Of a stretch of 64,000 nt of DNA, positions 36,405-47,500 are shown in pieces (position 1 is the stretch's first letter; every line of letters begins with the position of its first letter). Source of the DNA: Hathewaya massiliensis. GTDB taxonomy: Bacteria; Bacillota; Clostridia; Clostridiales; Clostridiaceae. The DNA lies in the NCBI RefSeq assembly GCF_902143515.1, contig NZ_CABFVD010000006.1, positions 62,001-126,000 of the forward strand, written 5' to 3'. The translations under genes and the position numbers were made by a program. A model generated the notes under the pieces. It was not told where the DNA came from, did no database searches, and saw only the letters and a list, made by a program, of their open reading frames with translations.

Positions 36405-36650
36405 AAAAAGCTCAGTCCCCAAAAAAGGGACCGAGCTGTAATCGGCGATGCCACCCTAGTTAATGTATTTTAATCTATAAAATACATTCTCTCGTATATT
36501 TAACGGTTCTCCCGCTGTAGCCTACTAATATTTCGGTACAGGACTCCAAGGCTGGTTCGAAATTTTCTTTTTAAGAATCTCACACCCTATGATTCTCTCT
36601 CTGAAAAAAGCTTGAATTTCTACTATTCCTCTTCTTTGTCTTTAATTATT
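36405..36650 (-). promoter_or_regulatory. T-box riboswitch of proS (Pro specifier)
   Basis: On the minus strand, Stem I with AGAGAGAGAATC, a specifier loop TTTCGAACCAGCC with CCA (36553-36555), the T-box core AGGGTGGCATCGCCGAT (36441-36457) and a terminator AGCTCGGTCCC / GGGACTGAGCT plus TTTTTTA at 36404-36437. CCA is a proline codon, in agreement with the gene. The stretch 36651-36809 holds nothing further that I can identify. Confidence 0.88.
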
Positions 36651-36809
36651 AATCTTTGTATTCATATATATTAGTATATGTATTATCATAATACATTATT
36701 TATATTAATACATTATATGACTTAACTAAGGCTATGTCAATTACTCTTAAGATAAAATTTCTTTTTTTCTTTATTATCTTCAGAGGATAGCTTTTCACCA
36801 TATTTATTA

Positions 36810-39800
36810 TTACCTATAACCCCATTTTCTTATAACAAATGAAATCACTTTAGATGTTTCATTTCCAGCTAAGTCCCTAACTTTTATTAATAATCTATGA
36901 TTTCCTGGGGTAGTTATAGATTGTCCATTATAAATTTCTCTACTTCCATCTAGGTAAGTTTCTATAGTTGCATCTTTCTTATCTGTAGTTATTATAGGAG
37001 TTATCTTACTACCTTTTTTATATTTTTTTCCTTCCTCTACTCCTTCTACTTTGATCTGTGGTTTAACCTTATCAACTACTACTTTATAAAAATCTGAAGT
37101 TTCATTCATACATATATCTCTTGCATATAGTTCTATAATATCTCCATTTTGAACTTTAATAGTTTTTTCAAATTTTCTCCTACTATTCTCCAAACTAAAA
37201 TTACTATTTTGTTCTATATTTAATACCTGTTCTCTATTTATATAAAATCTATATCCTAATGTGTTATCTGCTACATCACCTTCTAAGGTTATATAATCTT
37301 TGTTTGTATAAATCTTATTATCAACTATTTTAGGTGATCTTACTCTTATTATAGGACTTTCAGTATCATAATAAACATAAGTAGCATAGTCTACTATCGC
37401 TTTTCCCGCTTTATTTTCAATATATAAGCATATTTTATTTAAACCTTGTTTTAATTTTATTTCCTTAATATACTCCATTGTATTTTCTTTTTTCATTTCT
37501 TCCCCATTGATTTTCACTGCTTTTGTATCGTTATTTGTAGTTACTTTTAATATTAACCCATTATCATTTTCATACTTTTTATCTTTTGCCTTTCCAAAGA
37601 AAGTATTTGGGGATAGAACTTCATATTGTTCTTTTACTATATCAAAGTTTTCTAGTTTATATCTAAAATTTTGCTCTTTATAATCTGCTATAATTTTTAA
37701 TATTTTTTTATTTATAGCACCCTTATTATCCTTAGCTATAACTTTTATTTCGTTTATTCCTTGTTCTAAATCTACTTCCCTTTCAAAGTTACCCTTATCA
37801 TCTAATTCCACATCATCAGAATTTATTTGTACATTTTCTATGTTGTTATCTAGATTAACCTTACCTTTTATCTTTACCTTATCATTTTCTGTACTTATTA
37901 CTCCAAATACATGTTTATCATAGTCTTTTGATATTTTCTCTTCTGTAAAGATTTCTAATTCTGGTGGAGTTATATATGCTGTTATATTAAAATTGTCTGA
38001 AAAGATCTCCTTATTATCTTTGTCATAAGCTTTTATGTCTATTTTATTTTTTCCTTCTTTTAAATCTATTTTAGCTTCAAATCTCTTCTCTGCCTTAATA
38101 ACCTCTCCTTCTACCCCATTAACAACTAGCCTATTAACCTCAAGATCTATAGCGCCTGTAACAACATACTTATTATCTACCATATTTTCATTTGTAACTT
38201 CTGAACCCTCTTTTATTTCTAATGAAACTGGTTGTAATTTTTTAGGCTTTTCACCTGCACCTACAGCTACTACTTTTTTTACTATGCTAACATTTAAAAT
38301 TTCATCATTAACCATTAGGCTGATAATCCTTGAACCCTTTTCTTCTCCTAAATCTAATTCTATACTAAATACTCCATTTCCCTCTTCTTTTAATTGATCT
38401 TTTTCAATATCAATAGGCATATTATCAACATAGATTTCAGTTGAACCAATTAAAACATCCTTTTCTGGTTTTTTAATACCTACTCCATTATCTTTCGCCT
38501 TCCACCTTAATGTATATTTACCTGTTTCTGTAGTATCTCCTGATAAAATTTCCACCTTTGGTTTTGTTACATCAACTTTTATAGGCATATCAAAGCTTTG
38601 TGGCTTTGCATTTTCTCCTAGAACCTTACTTGTAACTCTCATATAATATTGCCCATCTGGTGCTGTCATAGTTTTTCCTGTATTTTTATCGTATATTTTA
38701 CCATCCCAAGCTAAATCTCTAAATTTAGTACGTCCATTTTTACCTTGTTCAGCAGTCTTTGTGACGAATTCCTTAATTCCTGAGGTTAATAGATAATTTT
38801 TGTTTTTATCTAATATATCAACTTTTAACTCTGCTAAATTTCTAAGAACACATAAGGCTGGAATAGCATAATCACAATATCCATCATTATCTGGTGAAAA
38901 AGCTATATCATTAGGCACTATAAACTTTTTATCTTCTGTACTACGAGATTTATCTTCACCCATTTCAGAATCAAGAAAAAATATATTACTAGCTACTGCA
39001 GACCCATTAAATCTATGCTCTTCCCAAATAGGTTTATCAACATTTTCAAGCTCAGTCCAATCACCATAAAAGCCCATATAAGGTACAGATAAAGAAGGTA
39101 CCCCTTCTACCTTAGATTTAAAATTTATAAATCCCTCTACAAAATTATTTCTTTTAAAGTTTTTAGGAATTTTTAATGTTACTTTTATCTTTTCTGTTCC
39201 ATGGGCTCTAACTTTCACTTTTGTTTTATTGGATTTTAATTTTGAATCCTTTATTTTTTCTTCCACTGGCTTATCATTTTTTTCTGTATAGACTTGCCCT
39301 TCCTCTAATTCATAAATAACATCCTTATTTCCATAGTTCCTTAATGTTAGCTCAAATTTTTTTATATTTCCTATTTCCTTTAAAGCAACAGCACTTTTAC
39401 CTGTATTATCTGTTATTATAACTCTATTATTAATAGCTTTTTCAATTTGAATTAATCCGCCACCTTGTACCCTTGGGGAATAAGGCACCTCTCCATTCTT
39501 TAAAACCTTAGCTGTATTTATCATATTATTTTTTATAAAGCTTGAAAGCTCTTCACTTTCTATCCTAATCTTAGAATCATTCATAGATTGTTTTATAAGA
39601 GCTACTGCCCCTGAAATATAAGGTGTTGCCATGGATGTTCCACTATTATTTCCATACTTGTTATTATTTAAAGTTGAATAAATTTTCCCTCCAGGAGCTG
39701 TAATTTCAGGTTTAAATTCTAGGTCTGGAGTTGGACCCCATGATGAAAAACTAGACATTTTTCCTTTTTCAAGATTTTGTAATTGCATGATTTTATCTAA

Positions 39801-41378
39801 AAATTTAATTCTTGTATCCGATGATAAATCTTTTAAAATTTGTTTTCCATAACTATTACTAGTAAATACACAAGGTATCTTTATACTCTCAACTGGAAGC
39901 ATTGGGACGAAACTCTCATCCCCCTCTGAATTATAAACTATAACAGCTATTGCCCCTAACCTTTCAGCATTCTTCTTTTTTACGCTAAAATCAATCTTTC
40001 CTCTTTCAATAAGAGCTACTTTTCCCTTTAAATTCTTTCCTTTAAAATCATCAGCCTCTTTATCTTCATTATCATTATTACGTCTTCTGCCATACCCACA
40101 ATTAACGACTTCTAATTCTTTACTGCTATCTAATTTGGTTAATGGATCTATTTCTGATATTATGTACGGAATATTTACATCTTGTCCATCTTTTCTATAC
40201 TGAAAAACATGCATAATGTTAGTTTCATTTTCGCAAGAGGCTACTTGTATTGCCTCCTTTGATAAACCAGGATTATCTAAAAACCCTGTATCTACAGCCC
40301 CTTCAGCCTTTTTGTCCTCATCCTTTTTAGAAGAAAAAGATGCATTGCCTGCAGCTGCAACCACAATAACTCCATTCTCCGTAGCTTTTTTTATGGCTTT
40401 TTGCTCTGGATCATTTTCATCAACAAAGCCACCATCTATACCTAAGCTTAAATTTATAATATCTGCATCAAGTTCTACTGATTCCTCTATAGCTGCTACT
40501 ATATCATCACTAAATGCTCCTTCTGCCTCCTTTGATGGATTATTAGAAAATACCTTCATTGCAAGTAGTTGTGCTTCTGGTGCTATTCCTTTTATAGCTT
40601 CATTATTAGCTAATTTTTCTTCATCTCCATTAGCCGCAGATATACCTGCCACATGTATACCATGCATCCCCTCTGTCCTATCTATAACCTCTGTGTTTTT
40701 ATCTGCAAAATTATATCCATAGGGAACCTTGTCCGTAAAATATTTTCCTTTATGTTCTCCTTTTTTCTTTTCTAAATCTCCCTTTTTCATCCTTGCCTTA
40801 CTAGGATCACTTAATTTCATATCCTTATGGGTATAGTCAATTCCTGTATCTACAATAGAAATTACCATTCCTTCACCTTTATAATGATGGTTTTCCCAAA
40901 CTTTAACCGCTTCACCTAATTCTCTTGCGCTATTCATACAAGGCTTGTACATTTTAGCTTCTTTAACTTCTTTCACTCCCGGAATCTTTTTTATCTTTTC
41001 TAAATCACTTTTTTTAACCTCTATACTAAAACCTTTTATTAATTTTCCGAACTTGTGCTTAACTTCTCCATTAGTATCTTTTTTAACCTTTTTCTCTATG
41101 GTTGTACTATCATTAAGAAGTCCATCATAAGTTTCAACGGTTATTCTTACCTTATTTTCTTTATCTAAAAAAGCTTTTTCTTTTTCAACATCAGTTAATT
41201 CTTCAGCTACCTTTTTTTTTAGCTTTTCCCTACTTTGCTTTAGTAAAACCTTTTCTTTTACATTATCTTCCTTCTTTTGTGCTGTGTTTTCATAAGCTAA
41301 TATAGGACTAACTGTATTAGTAGTTAAAAAAATAGTCACTAAGGATCCTATAATGGCACCCTTTAAATTTTTATTCAT
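36810..41378 (-). CDS. Large secreted subtilisin-like (S8) serine protease
   Basis: A 1522-aa protein. The signal peptide (LKGAIIGSLVTIFLTTNTVSP...AYA-like cut near residue 29) is followed by an inhibitor I9-like pro-region (about 50-145, GFSIEVKKSDLEKIKKIPG). The S8 catalytic domain has Asp in SIVDTGIDYTHKD near 176, His in GMHGIHVAGIS near 239 and Ser in GTSMATPYISG near 580. A PA domain (about 400-520) is inserted between His and Ser. Then a C5a-peptidase-like beta domain, FlgD/Ig-like repeats (SGDTTETGKYTLRWKAKDNG) and further bacterial Ig-like modules reach the end. No LPxTG anchor or S-layer repeat is visible at the C-terminus (VISFVIRKWGYR), so it is likely secreted or held by non-covalent binding. 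Confidence 0.9.
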   Translation of the reverse strand: MNKNLKGAIIGSLVTIFLTTNTVSPILAYENTAQKKEDNVKEKVLLKQSREKLKKKVAEELTDVEKEKAFLDKENKVRITVETYDGLLNDSTTIEKKVKKDTNGEVKHKFGKLIKGFSIEVKKSDLEKIKKIPGVKEVKEAKMYKPCMNSARELGEAVKVWENHHYKGEGMVISIVDTGIDYTHKDMKLSDPSKARMKKGDLEKKKGEHKGKYFTDKVPYGYNFADKNTEVIDRTEGMHGIHVAGISAANGDEEKLANNEAIKGIAPEAQLLAMKVFSNNPSKEAEGAFSDDIVAAIEESVELDADIINLSLGIDGGFVDENDPEQKAIKKATENGVIVVAAAGNASFSSKKDEDKKAEGAVDTGFLDNPGLSKEAIQVASCENETNIMHVFQYRKDGQDVNIPYIISEIDPLTKLDSSKELEVVNCGYGRRRNNDNEDKEADDFKGKNLKGKVALIERGKIDFSVKKKNAERLGAIAVIVYNSEGDESFVPMLPVESIKIPCVFTSNSYGKQILKDLSSDTRIKFLDKIMQLQNLEKGKMSSFSSWGPTPDLEFKPEITAPGGKIYSTLNNNKYGNNSGTSMATPYISGAVALIKQSMNDSKIRIESEELSSFIKNNMINTAKVLKNGEVPYSPRVQGGGLIQIEKAINNRVIITDNTGKSAVALKEIGNIKKFELTLRNYGNKDVIYELEEGQVYTEKNDKPVEEKIKDSKLKSNKTKVKVRAHGTEKIKVTLKIPKNFKRNNFVEGFINFKSKVEGVPSLSVPYMGFYGDWTELENVDKPIWEEHRFNGSAVASNIFFLDSEMGEDKSRSTEDKKFIVPNDIAFSPDNDGYCDYAIPALCVLRNLAELKVDILDKNKNYLLTSGIKEFVTKTAEQGKNGRTKFRDLAWDGKIYDKNTGKTMTAPDGQYYMRVTSKVLGENAKPQSFDMPIKVDVTKPKVEILSGDTTETGKYTLRWKAKDNGVGIKKPEKDVLIGSTEIYVDNMPIDIEKDQLKEEGNGVFSIELDLGEEKGSRIISLMVNDEILNVSIVKKVVAVGAGEKPKKLQPVSLEIKEGSEVTNENMVDNKYVVTGAIDLEVNRLVVNGVEGEVIKAEKRFEAKIDLKEGKNKIDIKAYDKDNKEIFSDNFNITAYITPPELEIFTEEKISKDYDKHVFGVISTENDKVKIKGKVNLDNNIENVQINSDDVELDDKGNFEREVDLEQGINEIKVIAKDNKGAINKKILKIIADYKEQNFRYKLENFDIVKEQYEVLSPNTFFGKAKDKKYENDNGLILKVTTNNDTKAVKINGEEMKKENTMEYIKEIKLKQGLNKICLYIENKAGKAIVDYATYVYYDTESPIIRVRSPKIVDNKIYTNKDYITLEGDVADNTLGYRFYINREQVLNIEQNSNFSLENSRRKFEKTIKVQNGDIIELYARDICMNETSDFYKVVVDKVKPQIKVEGVEEGKKYKKGSKITPIITTDKKDATIETYLDGSREIYNGQSITTPGNHRLLIKVRDLAGNETSKVISFVIRKWGYR

Positions 41379-41519
41379 ATGTTTCCCCCCATATAAGAAT
41401 TATTAATATTCTGTAAATAAATTATCACCTTTTCTTTCCTTAAACAACAATAATAGAATTTATTAATACTTCTTGGCTATTCTATAGATTTTTATAATAA
41501 TTACTTAGCAATAATAAAA

Positions 41520-41558
41520 CCCATTATAAATGAAAAATAAAATTTCGTTTATAATGGG
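41520..41558 (-). terminator. Terminator of the NSS transporter gene
   Basis: Stem CCCATTATAAA(TGAAA) / TTTATAATGGG followed on the minus strand by GTTTTATTATTG. Confidence 0.75.
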
Positions 41559-41603
41559 CTTATTTATAATAGATTAATAAATATTTTTAAGTACTTCTTA
41601 AAT

Positions 41604-42944
41604 TTATATTTTAATTACTCCAGTAAAATATAAAAATATTATTATTATAGCTATTGGCGCAAAATATTTTATGATTACATTATATATATTTATTAATAAA
41701 GAACTTTTACCTTGAAAAACTTCCTCTTTAACCTTATTTGTACCCCATGCATATGCAACGAAGATGCAGATCATAAGACCACCTATTGGAAGGAAAACAT
41801 TTGAAGCTATAAAATCAAATAAATCAAAGAATCCTTTTCCAAATACTTTTATATGGCTCCATGGCCCAAAGGATAAAATACTAGGAATTGAGAGTAAAAA
41901 TAAACCTAAAGTGATTAAAATAGTTGCCTTCTTTCTCTCTAATTTAAATTCCTCTGTAACTACTGCAACTACAACTTCTAATAGAGATATAGTGGATGTT
42001 ATGGCTGCAATGGCTATAAGTATAAAAAATAAGGTTTCAAATAAACTTCCAAAGGGCATGGACTTAAATACTGCTGGTAACGTTATAAATATTAACTTTG
42101 GTCCTGCTGCTGGCTCAAAGCCATAGGCAAAAACTGCTGGAAATATAACTACACCTGCCATTAAGGCAACAAGAGTATCTGTTATAGTAACACTTATAGA
42201 TAGGTTTACTATATCTTGATCCTTATCTATATAACTTCCGAATGTAACTAGTATCCCCATAGCTATACTTAAGGAATAAAAAGAGTGTCCAAGAGCTTCT
42301 AAAATACCCTTTGTAGTTAATTTAGAAAAATCAGGTTTAAATAAAAACTCTAATCCCTTAGATGCCCCTTCTAGTGTCAAAGATCTAATCATAAGGACAA
42401 TTAATATTACAAATAATAAGGGCATTAAAATCTTACTATATTTTTCTATACCATCTTTTACACCTGAAACAACTATAAATGCCGTAATAAATAAGACTAA
42501 AAATGTACAAATAATAGGTACTATAGGCTGTGATATTAAAGAATTAAAATAGTTAGGCAGTTCTTCTGATGGAACTTTTGATAGTTGTGCTGTAGCTGCT
42601 TTATAAATATAGGCTATTACCCATCCTGCAATCATAGAGTAAAAAGATAAAATTATAAAAGTAGTTACAGTTGATAAAACTCCTGTTAACCCCCAAAACT
42701 TTTTAGGCACTAAATTTCTAAAACTTCTAACTACATTAGCTTTTCCAGCTCTACCTATGCTAAATTCTGATATTACAATAGGCATACCTATTAAAAATAC
42801 ACAAAGTAAATAAACTAGTAGAAAAGCTGCTCCACCATTTTGCCCAGTTATATAAGGAAACTTCCATATGTTCCCCAAGCCTACTGCAGATCCTGCAGTA
42901 GCCGCAATTACTCCTATTTTACTTCCAAAACCTTCTCTTTTCAT
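41604..42944 (-). CDS. Neurotransmitter:sodium symporter (NSS/SNF) family amino acid transporter
   Basis: About 446 aa with 11-12 membrane helices of the LeuT fold. The N-terminal GVIAATAGSAVGLGNIWKFP (TM1 with the unwound Na/substrate site) and GGAAFLLVYLLCVFLIGMPI are typical. The ATG ending at 42944 was chosen because GGTGA precedes it at the right distance. It sits behind a T-box leader whose specifier appears to be AUC (Ile). The cargo is therefore probably isoleucine or other branched-chain residues, in line with LeuT-like proteins (inference). Confidence 0.9.
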   Translation of the reverse strand: MKREGFGSKIGVIAATAGSAVGLGNIWKFPYITGQNGGAAFLLVYLLCVFLIGMPIVISEFSIGRAGKANVVRSFRNLVPKKFWGLTGVLSTVTTFIILSFYSMIAGWVIAYIYKAATAQLSKVPSEELPNYFNSLISQPIVPIICTFLVLFITAFIVVSGVKDGIEKYSKILMPLLFVILIVLMIRSLTLEGASKGLEFLFKPDFSKLTTKGILEALGHSFYSLSIAMGILVTFGSYIDKDQDIVNLSISVTITDTLVALMAGVVIFPAVFAYGFEPAAGPKLIFITLPAVFKSMPFGSLFETLFFILIAIAAITSTISLLEVVVAVVTEEFKLERKKATILITLGLFLLSIPSILSFGPWSHIKVFGKGFFDLFDFIASNVFLPIGGLMICIFVAYAWGTNKVKEEVFQGKSSLLINIYNVIIKYFAPIAIIIIFLYFTGVIKI

Positions 42945-43104
42945 AAGCTTCACCATCCATTTATAATTTTAAGTAATTTGATGGAATTCCAATTTTGACA
43001 TAATATAAGCTTATATTTTTAAATTTACCATGGTTTAATTAATTCAAAATTAACGCGTTATAAAATTAATGAACTATATTTTTAAATAAATTACTAGAAA
43101 AAAT

Positions 43105-43400
43105 AAAAAAACTTCCGTTCCTATAAATGTTTAAAACACTTATAGGGACGAAAGTTGAATTCGCGGTACCACCCTAATTGCAATAATTAAATTATTACCA
43201 CCTTTAGTCAGATCAAAGATAAAACTATTATAAAAGTTTTCTTGAATCCTAGCCATATATCGGTGGCTACCGTCTAGGCTTACTAAAATTTCAGCATAGC
43301 AGCTCAGGAGTGATTATTATATACTAGCTTTAACACTAACTTTCACCAAATGTTAGCTCTCTGTTGTTAAATCTATAAGTATTTTTCTCTCCATCATCAC
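43105..43400 (-). promoter_or_regulatory. T-box riboswitch of the NSS transporter (apparent Ile specifier)
   Basis: On the minus strand, Stem I begins AGAGAGCTAACATTTGGTG and ends TATAATAATCACTCCTGAGC. When aligned with the tyrS leader on CTGAGC, the specifier is AUC (43312-43314). The T-box core AGGGTGGTACCGCG is at 43162-43175, with a terminator AACTTTCGTCCCTATAAGTG pairing at 43110-43156 and TTTTTTT after it. The core is a perfect consensus. The specifier call rests on this alignment only; UAA/AAU shifts cannot be fully excluded. Confidence 0.85.
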
Positions 43401-43561
43401 TTTTAATTTTGCAATTTTTATTCTTTGTAAATTCATTTTTCTAATATTTAGTTTATATTATATATAATCTTTTTTATGATGTCAACAAAAATTTAATATT
43501 ATTTCTATCCTCAAGTTTTAGTAGAAGTAAATACTCCCTCTAAAGCTTAGAACCCTATTTA

Positions 43562-44434
43562 TTATCCGTTTACTATTTTTCCTCCGTTTACATGAATAAC
43601 CTGACCTGTCATAAAGGATGCACTATTGCTAGCTAAAAACACATAGGCTCCTGATAATTCTACTGGTTGAGCAGCTCTTTGCATAGGAACATTAGTCCCA
43701 AATTTTTGTACATCCACTTCTGTAAAAGTAGATGGTATAAGTGGAGTCCAAACTGGTCCTGGTGCCACAGCATTTACTCTTATTTTATCCTTTCCAAGGG
43801 ATAAAGATAATGAGCGAGTAAAACTTACCACCGCGCCCTTAGAGGAAGAATAATCTATTAAAGTTTCATTTCCAGCATAGGCTGTAACAGAGGCTGTATT
43901 TATTATGGAAGCCCCTTCTTTTAGATGTGGCAAAACTGCCTTTGTCATAAAAAACATAGAAAATATATTAGTCTTAAAAGTATTTTCTAATTGTTCTTTA
44001 GAAATATCTATAATACTTTGTTGCTCATATTGTTCTCCTGCATTATTTACTAATATATCTATTTTTCCAAAGTCCTCTATAATTTTTTTTACTGAGGAAT
44101 AGCAAAACTCTTCATTTCCTACATCGCCACTTATTAAAACACATTTTCTTCCTATATCTTCTACTAATTTTTTAGTTTCCTTAGCATCATCATGCTCATT
44201 TAAATATATTATGCATATATCAGCACCTTCTTTAGCATAGGCTATAGCAACTGCTCTTCCTATACCACTATCTCCACCAGTTATTACTGCAACTTTTCCA
44301 CTTAAGTCACCAAAGTTTTCATATGCATCATGGCAGTACACAGGCTTAGGATTCATTAATCCCTCTATTCCTGGTTTTTGATTTTGATGCTGTGGTGGAA
44401 AAGCATTAGGAAAATTTATATTACTACTTGCCAT
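43562..44434 (-). CDS. Short-chain dehydrogenase/reductase (YhdF/GspA39-like)
   Basis: A 290-aa SDR. The Rossmann motif GGDSGIGRAVAIAYAKEGAD lies near residues 53-72, NNAGEQ near 131, the catalytic Ser in NTASVTAYAG and the YSSSK catalytic Tyr-Lys near residue 197. An extra N-terminal tail of about 45 residues (FPPQHQNQKPGIEGLMNPKP) is typical of the general stress SDRs related to glucose dehydrogenases (YhdF/YdaD). The substrate is unknown. GAGAGGATAAC precedes the ATG. Confidence 0.88.
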   Translation of the reverse strand: MASSNINFPNAFPPQHQNQKPGIEGLMNPKPVYCHDAYENFGDLSGKVAVITGGDSGIGRAVAIAYAKEGADICIIYLNEHDDAKETKKLVEDIGRKCVLISGDVGNEEFCYSSVKKIIEDFGKIDILVNNAGEQYEQQSIIDISKEQLENTFKTNIFSMFFMTKAVLPHLKEGASIINTASVTAYAGNETLIDYSSSKGAVVSFTRSLSLSLGKDKIRVNAVAPGPVWTPLIPSTFTEVDVQKFGTNVPMQRAAQPVELSGAYVFLASNSASFMTGQVIHVNGGKIVNG

Positions 44435-44450
44435 GTTATCCTCTCCTTAC

Positions 44451-44500
44451 AGTGTACTTCTCATTACTTCTTAGTACTTCTTATTACTTCTTATTACTTC
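44451..44500. repeat. Decanucleotide tandem repeat at the M16 peptidase 3' end
   Basis: Five adjacent 10-mers of the pattern TTATTACTTC: AGTGTACTTC, TCATTACTTC, TTAGTACTTC and TTATTACTTC twice. The last copies overlap the end of the M16 gene and supply its stop codon. Confidence 0.75.
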
Positions 44501-47500
44501 ATATTATTAAATATCTTCTTTTCCTTTTCAACTTCCCTCTTATTTCCTATTACTGTAATGTTATTTTTCTTTAACCCTTCCCTAAACATTTTTTCATAGG
44601 CTTTAATATCTTTTAATTTTGCATTTTTTATTTCTTTTAATTCTCTTTCTAAATCTTCTCTTTTGATATCTGAAAAATACATAGAATCTGCAAAGTAAAC
44701 CCTTTCCTCAATGGTTTTAGTGTGACAATATGGAGCCAAAGCACTTATTTTATAGCTCTCCAATTCCTTATCTGTAAAATTTAAATTCTTTAAATAATCA
44801 GGAATTCCCTTGTATACCTCAAAAGTTTCTTTTAAATTAGGATCCCTATAAGAAACTATTCCAACATTGCCCTTTGAATTTAATAAAAGATTTATGCCGT
44901 AAGCTCCACCCTTTACTCTTACTTTAGGCCATAGATAATCTAAATCCAATATATTTTTAAGAACCATCATGTTTCCATTATATTCTTCCTTTGAATCCCT
45001 AAAATTAAATCCTTGAACATTATATAAAACTCCTATGTTTTTAGGAAAAGCCTCGCTTTTACTTTTTGGAGTAAACTTTATTTCTCTCTTATTAATCTTT
45101 TCATCACTTAAATTTTCTACAAACTCACCAAAGTTATTTTGAAATGTTTCATAACCCTTATTATCTGTAGTTATACTAAGTGTTAAATTATGTCTATTAA
45201 ATATATCTCTTTGAACTTCCTTTAAATTTTTAACAATAATATCATGCTTTTTATCGAAATTCTTATCTAAATCCTCTATAAACTCTATATAAGATATACC
45301 CTTTAATTTTTCCTTATAATTATCCCCTTTGGAAATGTTAGAAAAATTCCTGTTTAATGCCATTATATGAGGAGAGTTGGCCGCCTCTTCTTCTAGGGAC
45401 TCCTTTATACTCTTTAAAGCTACCTTCAATATTCTCTTATCATCTATCTTACTATTTTTTATTTCTTCCCCTATCAAATTTAAGGTCTCCTCTGTATTTT
45501 CAGAAAGAGTTACAGCCGATACAGTAAATTGTGTGCTAACTTTATTCACATCTTTTATAGAAGTATAGGTATTAACACCATAATTTATACCTGTAGTATA
45601 AGCTCTCTCCTTATTATAAATCTCTCCTACCTTATAGTTTTTGCTTGGTATATTTCCTAATAAAGTTGATAAAAGTTGTATATATGGAATTTGCTCTTCC
45701 TTTACTCCACTAGTATCAAAATACATATTTAAAAAACTAGTATCGTTGGTTTCCCAAGGATGATATAAAATTTGTACCCCATTTTCTTTTTTTCTATTTA
45801 AAGGCATTAATTCTATTTTAGGATCTACATCTTTTAATTCTAGTTTTGGAATCTTTCTTAAATCTTCATTAGAGCTTGGAGTATTAAGCCAAGTATTAAG
45901 TTCCCTTGTTTCTGTGATCAATTTTTCTAACTGCTCTTTACTTAAAGAATTTTTATAAGTTTCTAGCTTTTTTTTCTCATTAAATATTTCCTTTTCCATT
46001 AACCCTCTCTGAGGTCTAAGTACCATTATGCTACTATGGGTATTTTTTATTAAGTGTTTTTGAATAAGTTTTTCAAAATAATCCGTTTTAGTAGAGTTTA
46101 TTATTTTTTTATATTCTGCTTCACCATTAAAAGCATTCATAGGATTTTCATTATACATCCATTTATTAAGCACCATATAATTGTAATTTGCTCCAGAATC
46201 CTTACTATAAGAGCTATTAAAACGGGAGCTTATATTTATATAATTTAGGGTAGTTCTTATAATTTCCTTATCTAAACCACTACTACAAATCTCCCTTAAG
46301 GTTTCATCTATAATCTTCTCAAACTGTACTGCCTCATCAGAATTACAATTAGCTGCCATTATGGTGAAAAAAGGTTGTTTTTGCTGGTTTACATAACCTC
46401 CACTTATATTGGTAAACCCATGCTTTTTTAAATTTCTGACTAAAGGAGAGTTAGGATTATTTATTAGCATATGATTTAACATTGAAAGGGAAGGATCTAT
46501 ATCTTTAGTTTTTTCATTAATTGTGAAATTATAAGTTAAAAAACTCTTATGCTCTTCATTTTCATCTTTAGCTATAGGATAAGTAAAATTAGAGTACTTT
46601 TTCTCTTTAAAAGGTTTTTCACTTTTTATATTTGAATCTACTTCTCTTTTCTTATACTTACTAAAGTAATTTTCATCTAAAAATTTTAATCTCTCTAATA
46701 TATTAATATCACCATATAAAAAGCTATAACTATTAGATGGGTGATAATACTTTCTATGAAAATTCTTTAATTCTGCAAAAGTTAAATTAGTTATTTCTTT
46801 AGGATCTCCCCCAGAAATATTTGAATATATAGTATTAGGATATAGACTTTTGCAGATAGCACCATATATATGCCCTGTAGGTGAAGATAAAGCCCCCTTC
46901 ATTTCATTATAAACAACACCATTATATTTTAGATTTTCTCCCTTTTCATCTAGATGATAATACCATCCTTCTTCTTTAAATATATTCTCATGATCAGAAA
47001 AGGAAGGATTAAATACCATATCTAAATATATATCCATTATGTTAGAAAACTCTTTATTATTTGTGCTACTAAAAGGATAAATTGTACTATCAGGAGTTGT
47101 AAGTCCATTTAAATCCTTAGTAATAGAGTTCTCCATAACTTCCTTTAAAAGTTGTTTTACAGGATACTTTTTAGAACCTCCTACAAGAACACAATGTTCT
47201 AGTACATGAGCAGTACCTTTATTATCATAAGATGGGGTTCTAAAACCAATAGAAAAATATTTATTTTTATCTTGATTCTGCAGTGCAAATAATTTTGCCC
47301 CACTTTTTTCATGATAAAAAACCCGTCCAATACCTTTTGCATCTTCTAATTTTTTCTCCTCCACTAATTTAAATCCGTGATAAACCTCTCCAACTTTTAA
47401 CTCACTTTTAGCGAACTTATTAATAGTATAAGCATTTGCTTCAAGTACTAATACAGGAGAAAACACATTTAACATCAAGGAAAGAGTTAAGATCAATGAT

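Noticed and set aside
36541-36570. A tRNA gene suggested by GGTTCGAA
   Set aside because: It lies in Stem I of the proS T-box (specifier loop); no cloverleaf can be formed around it.
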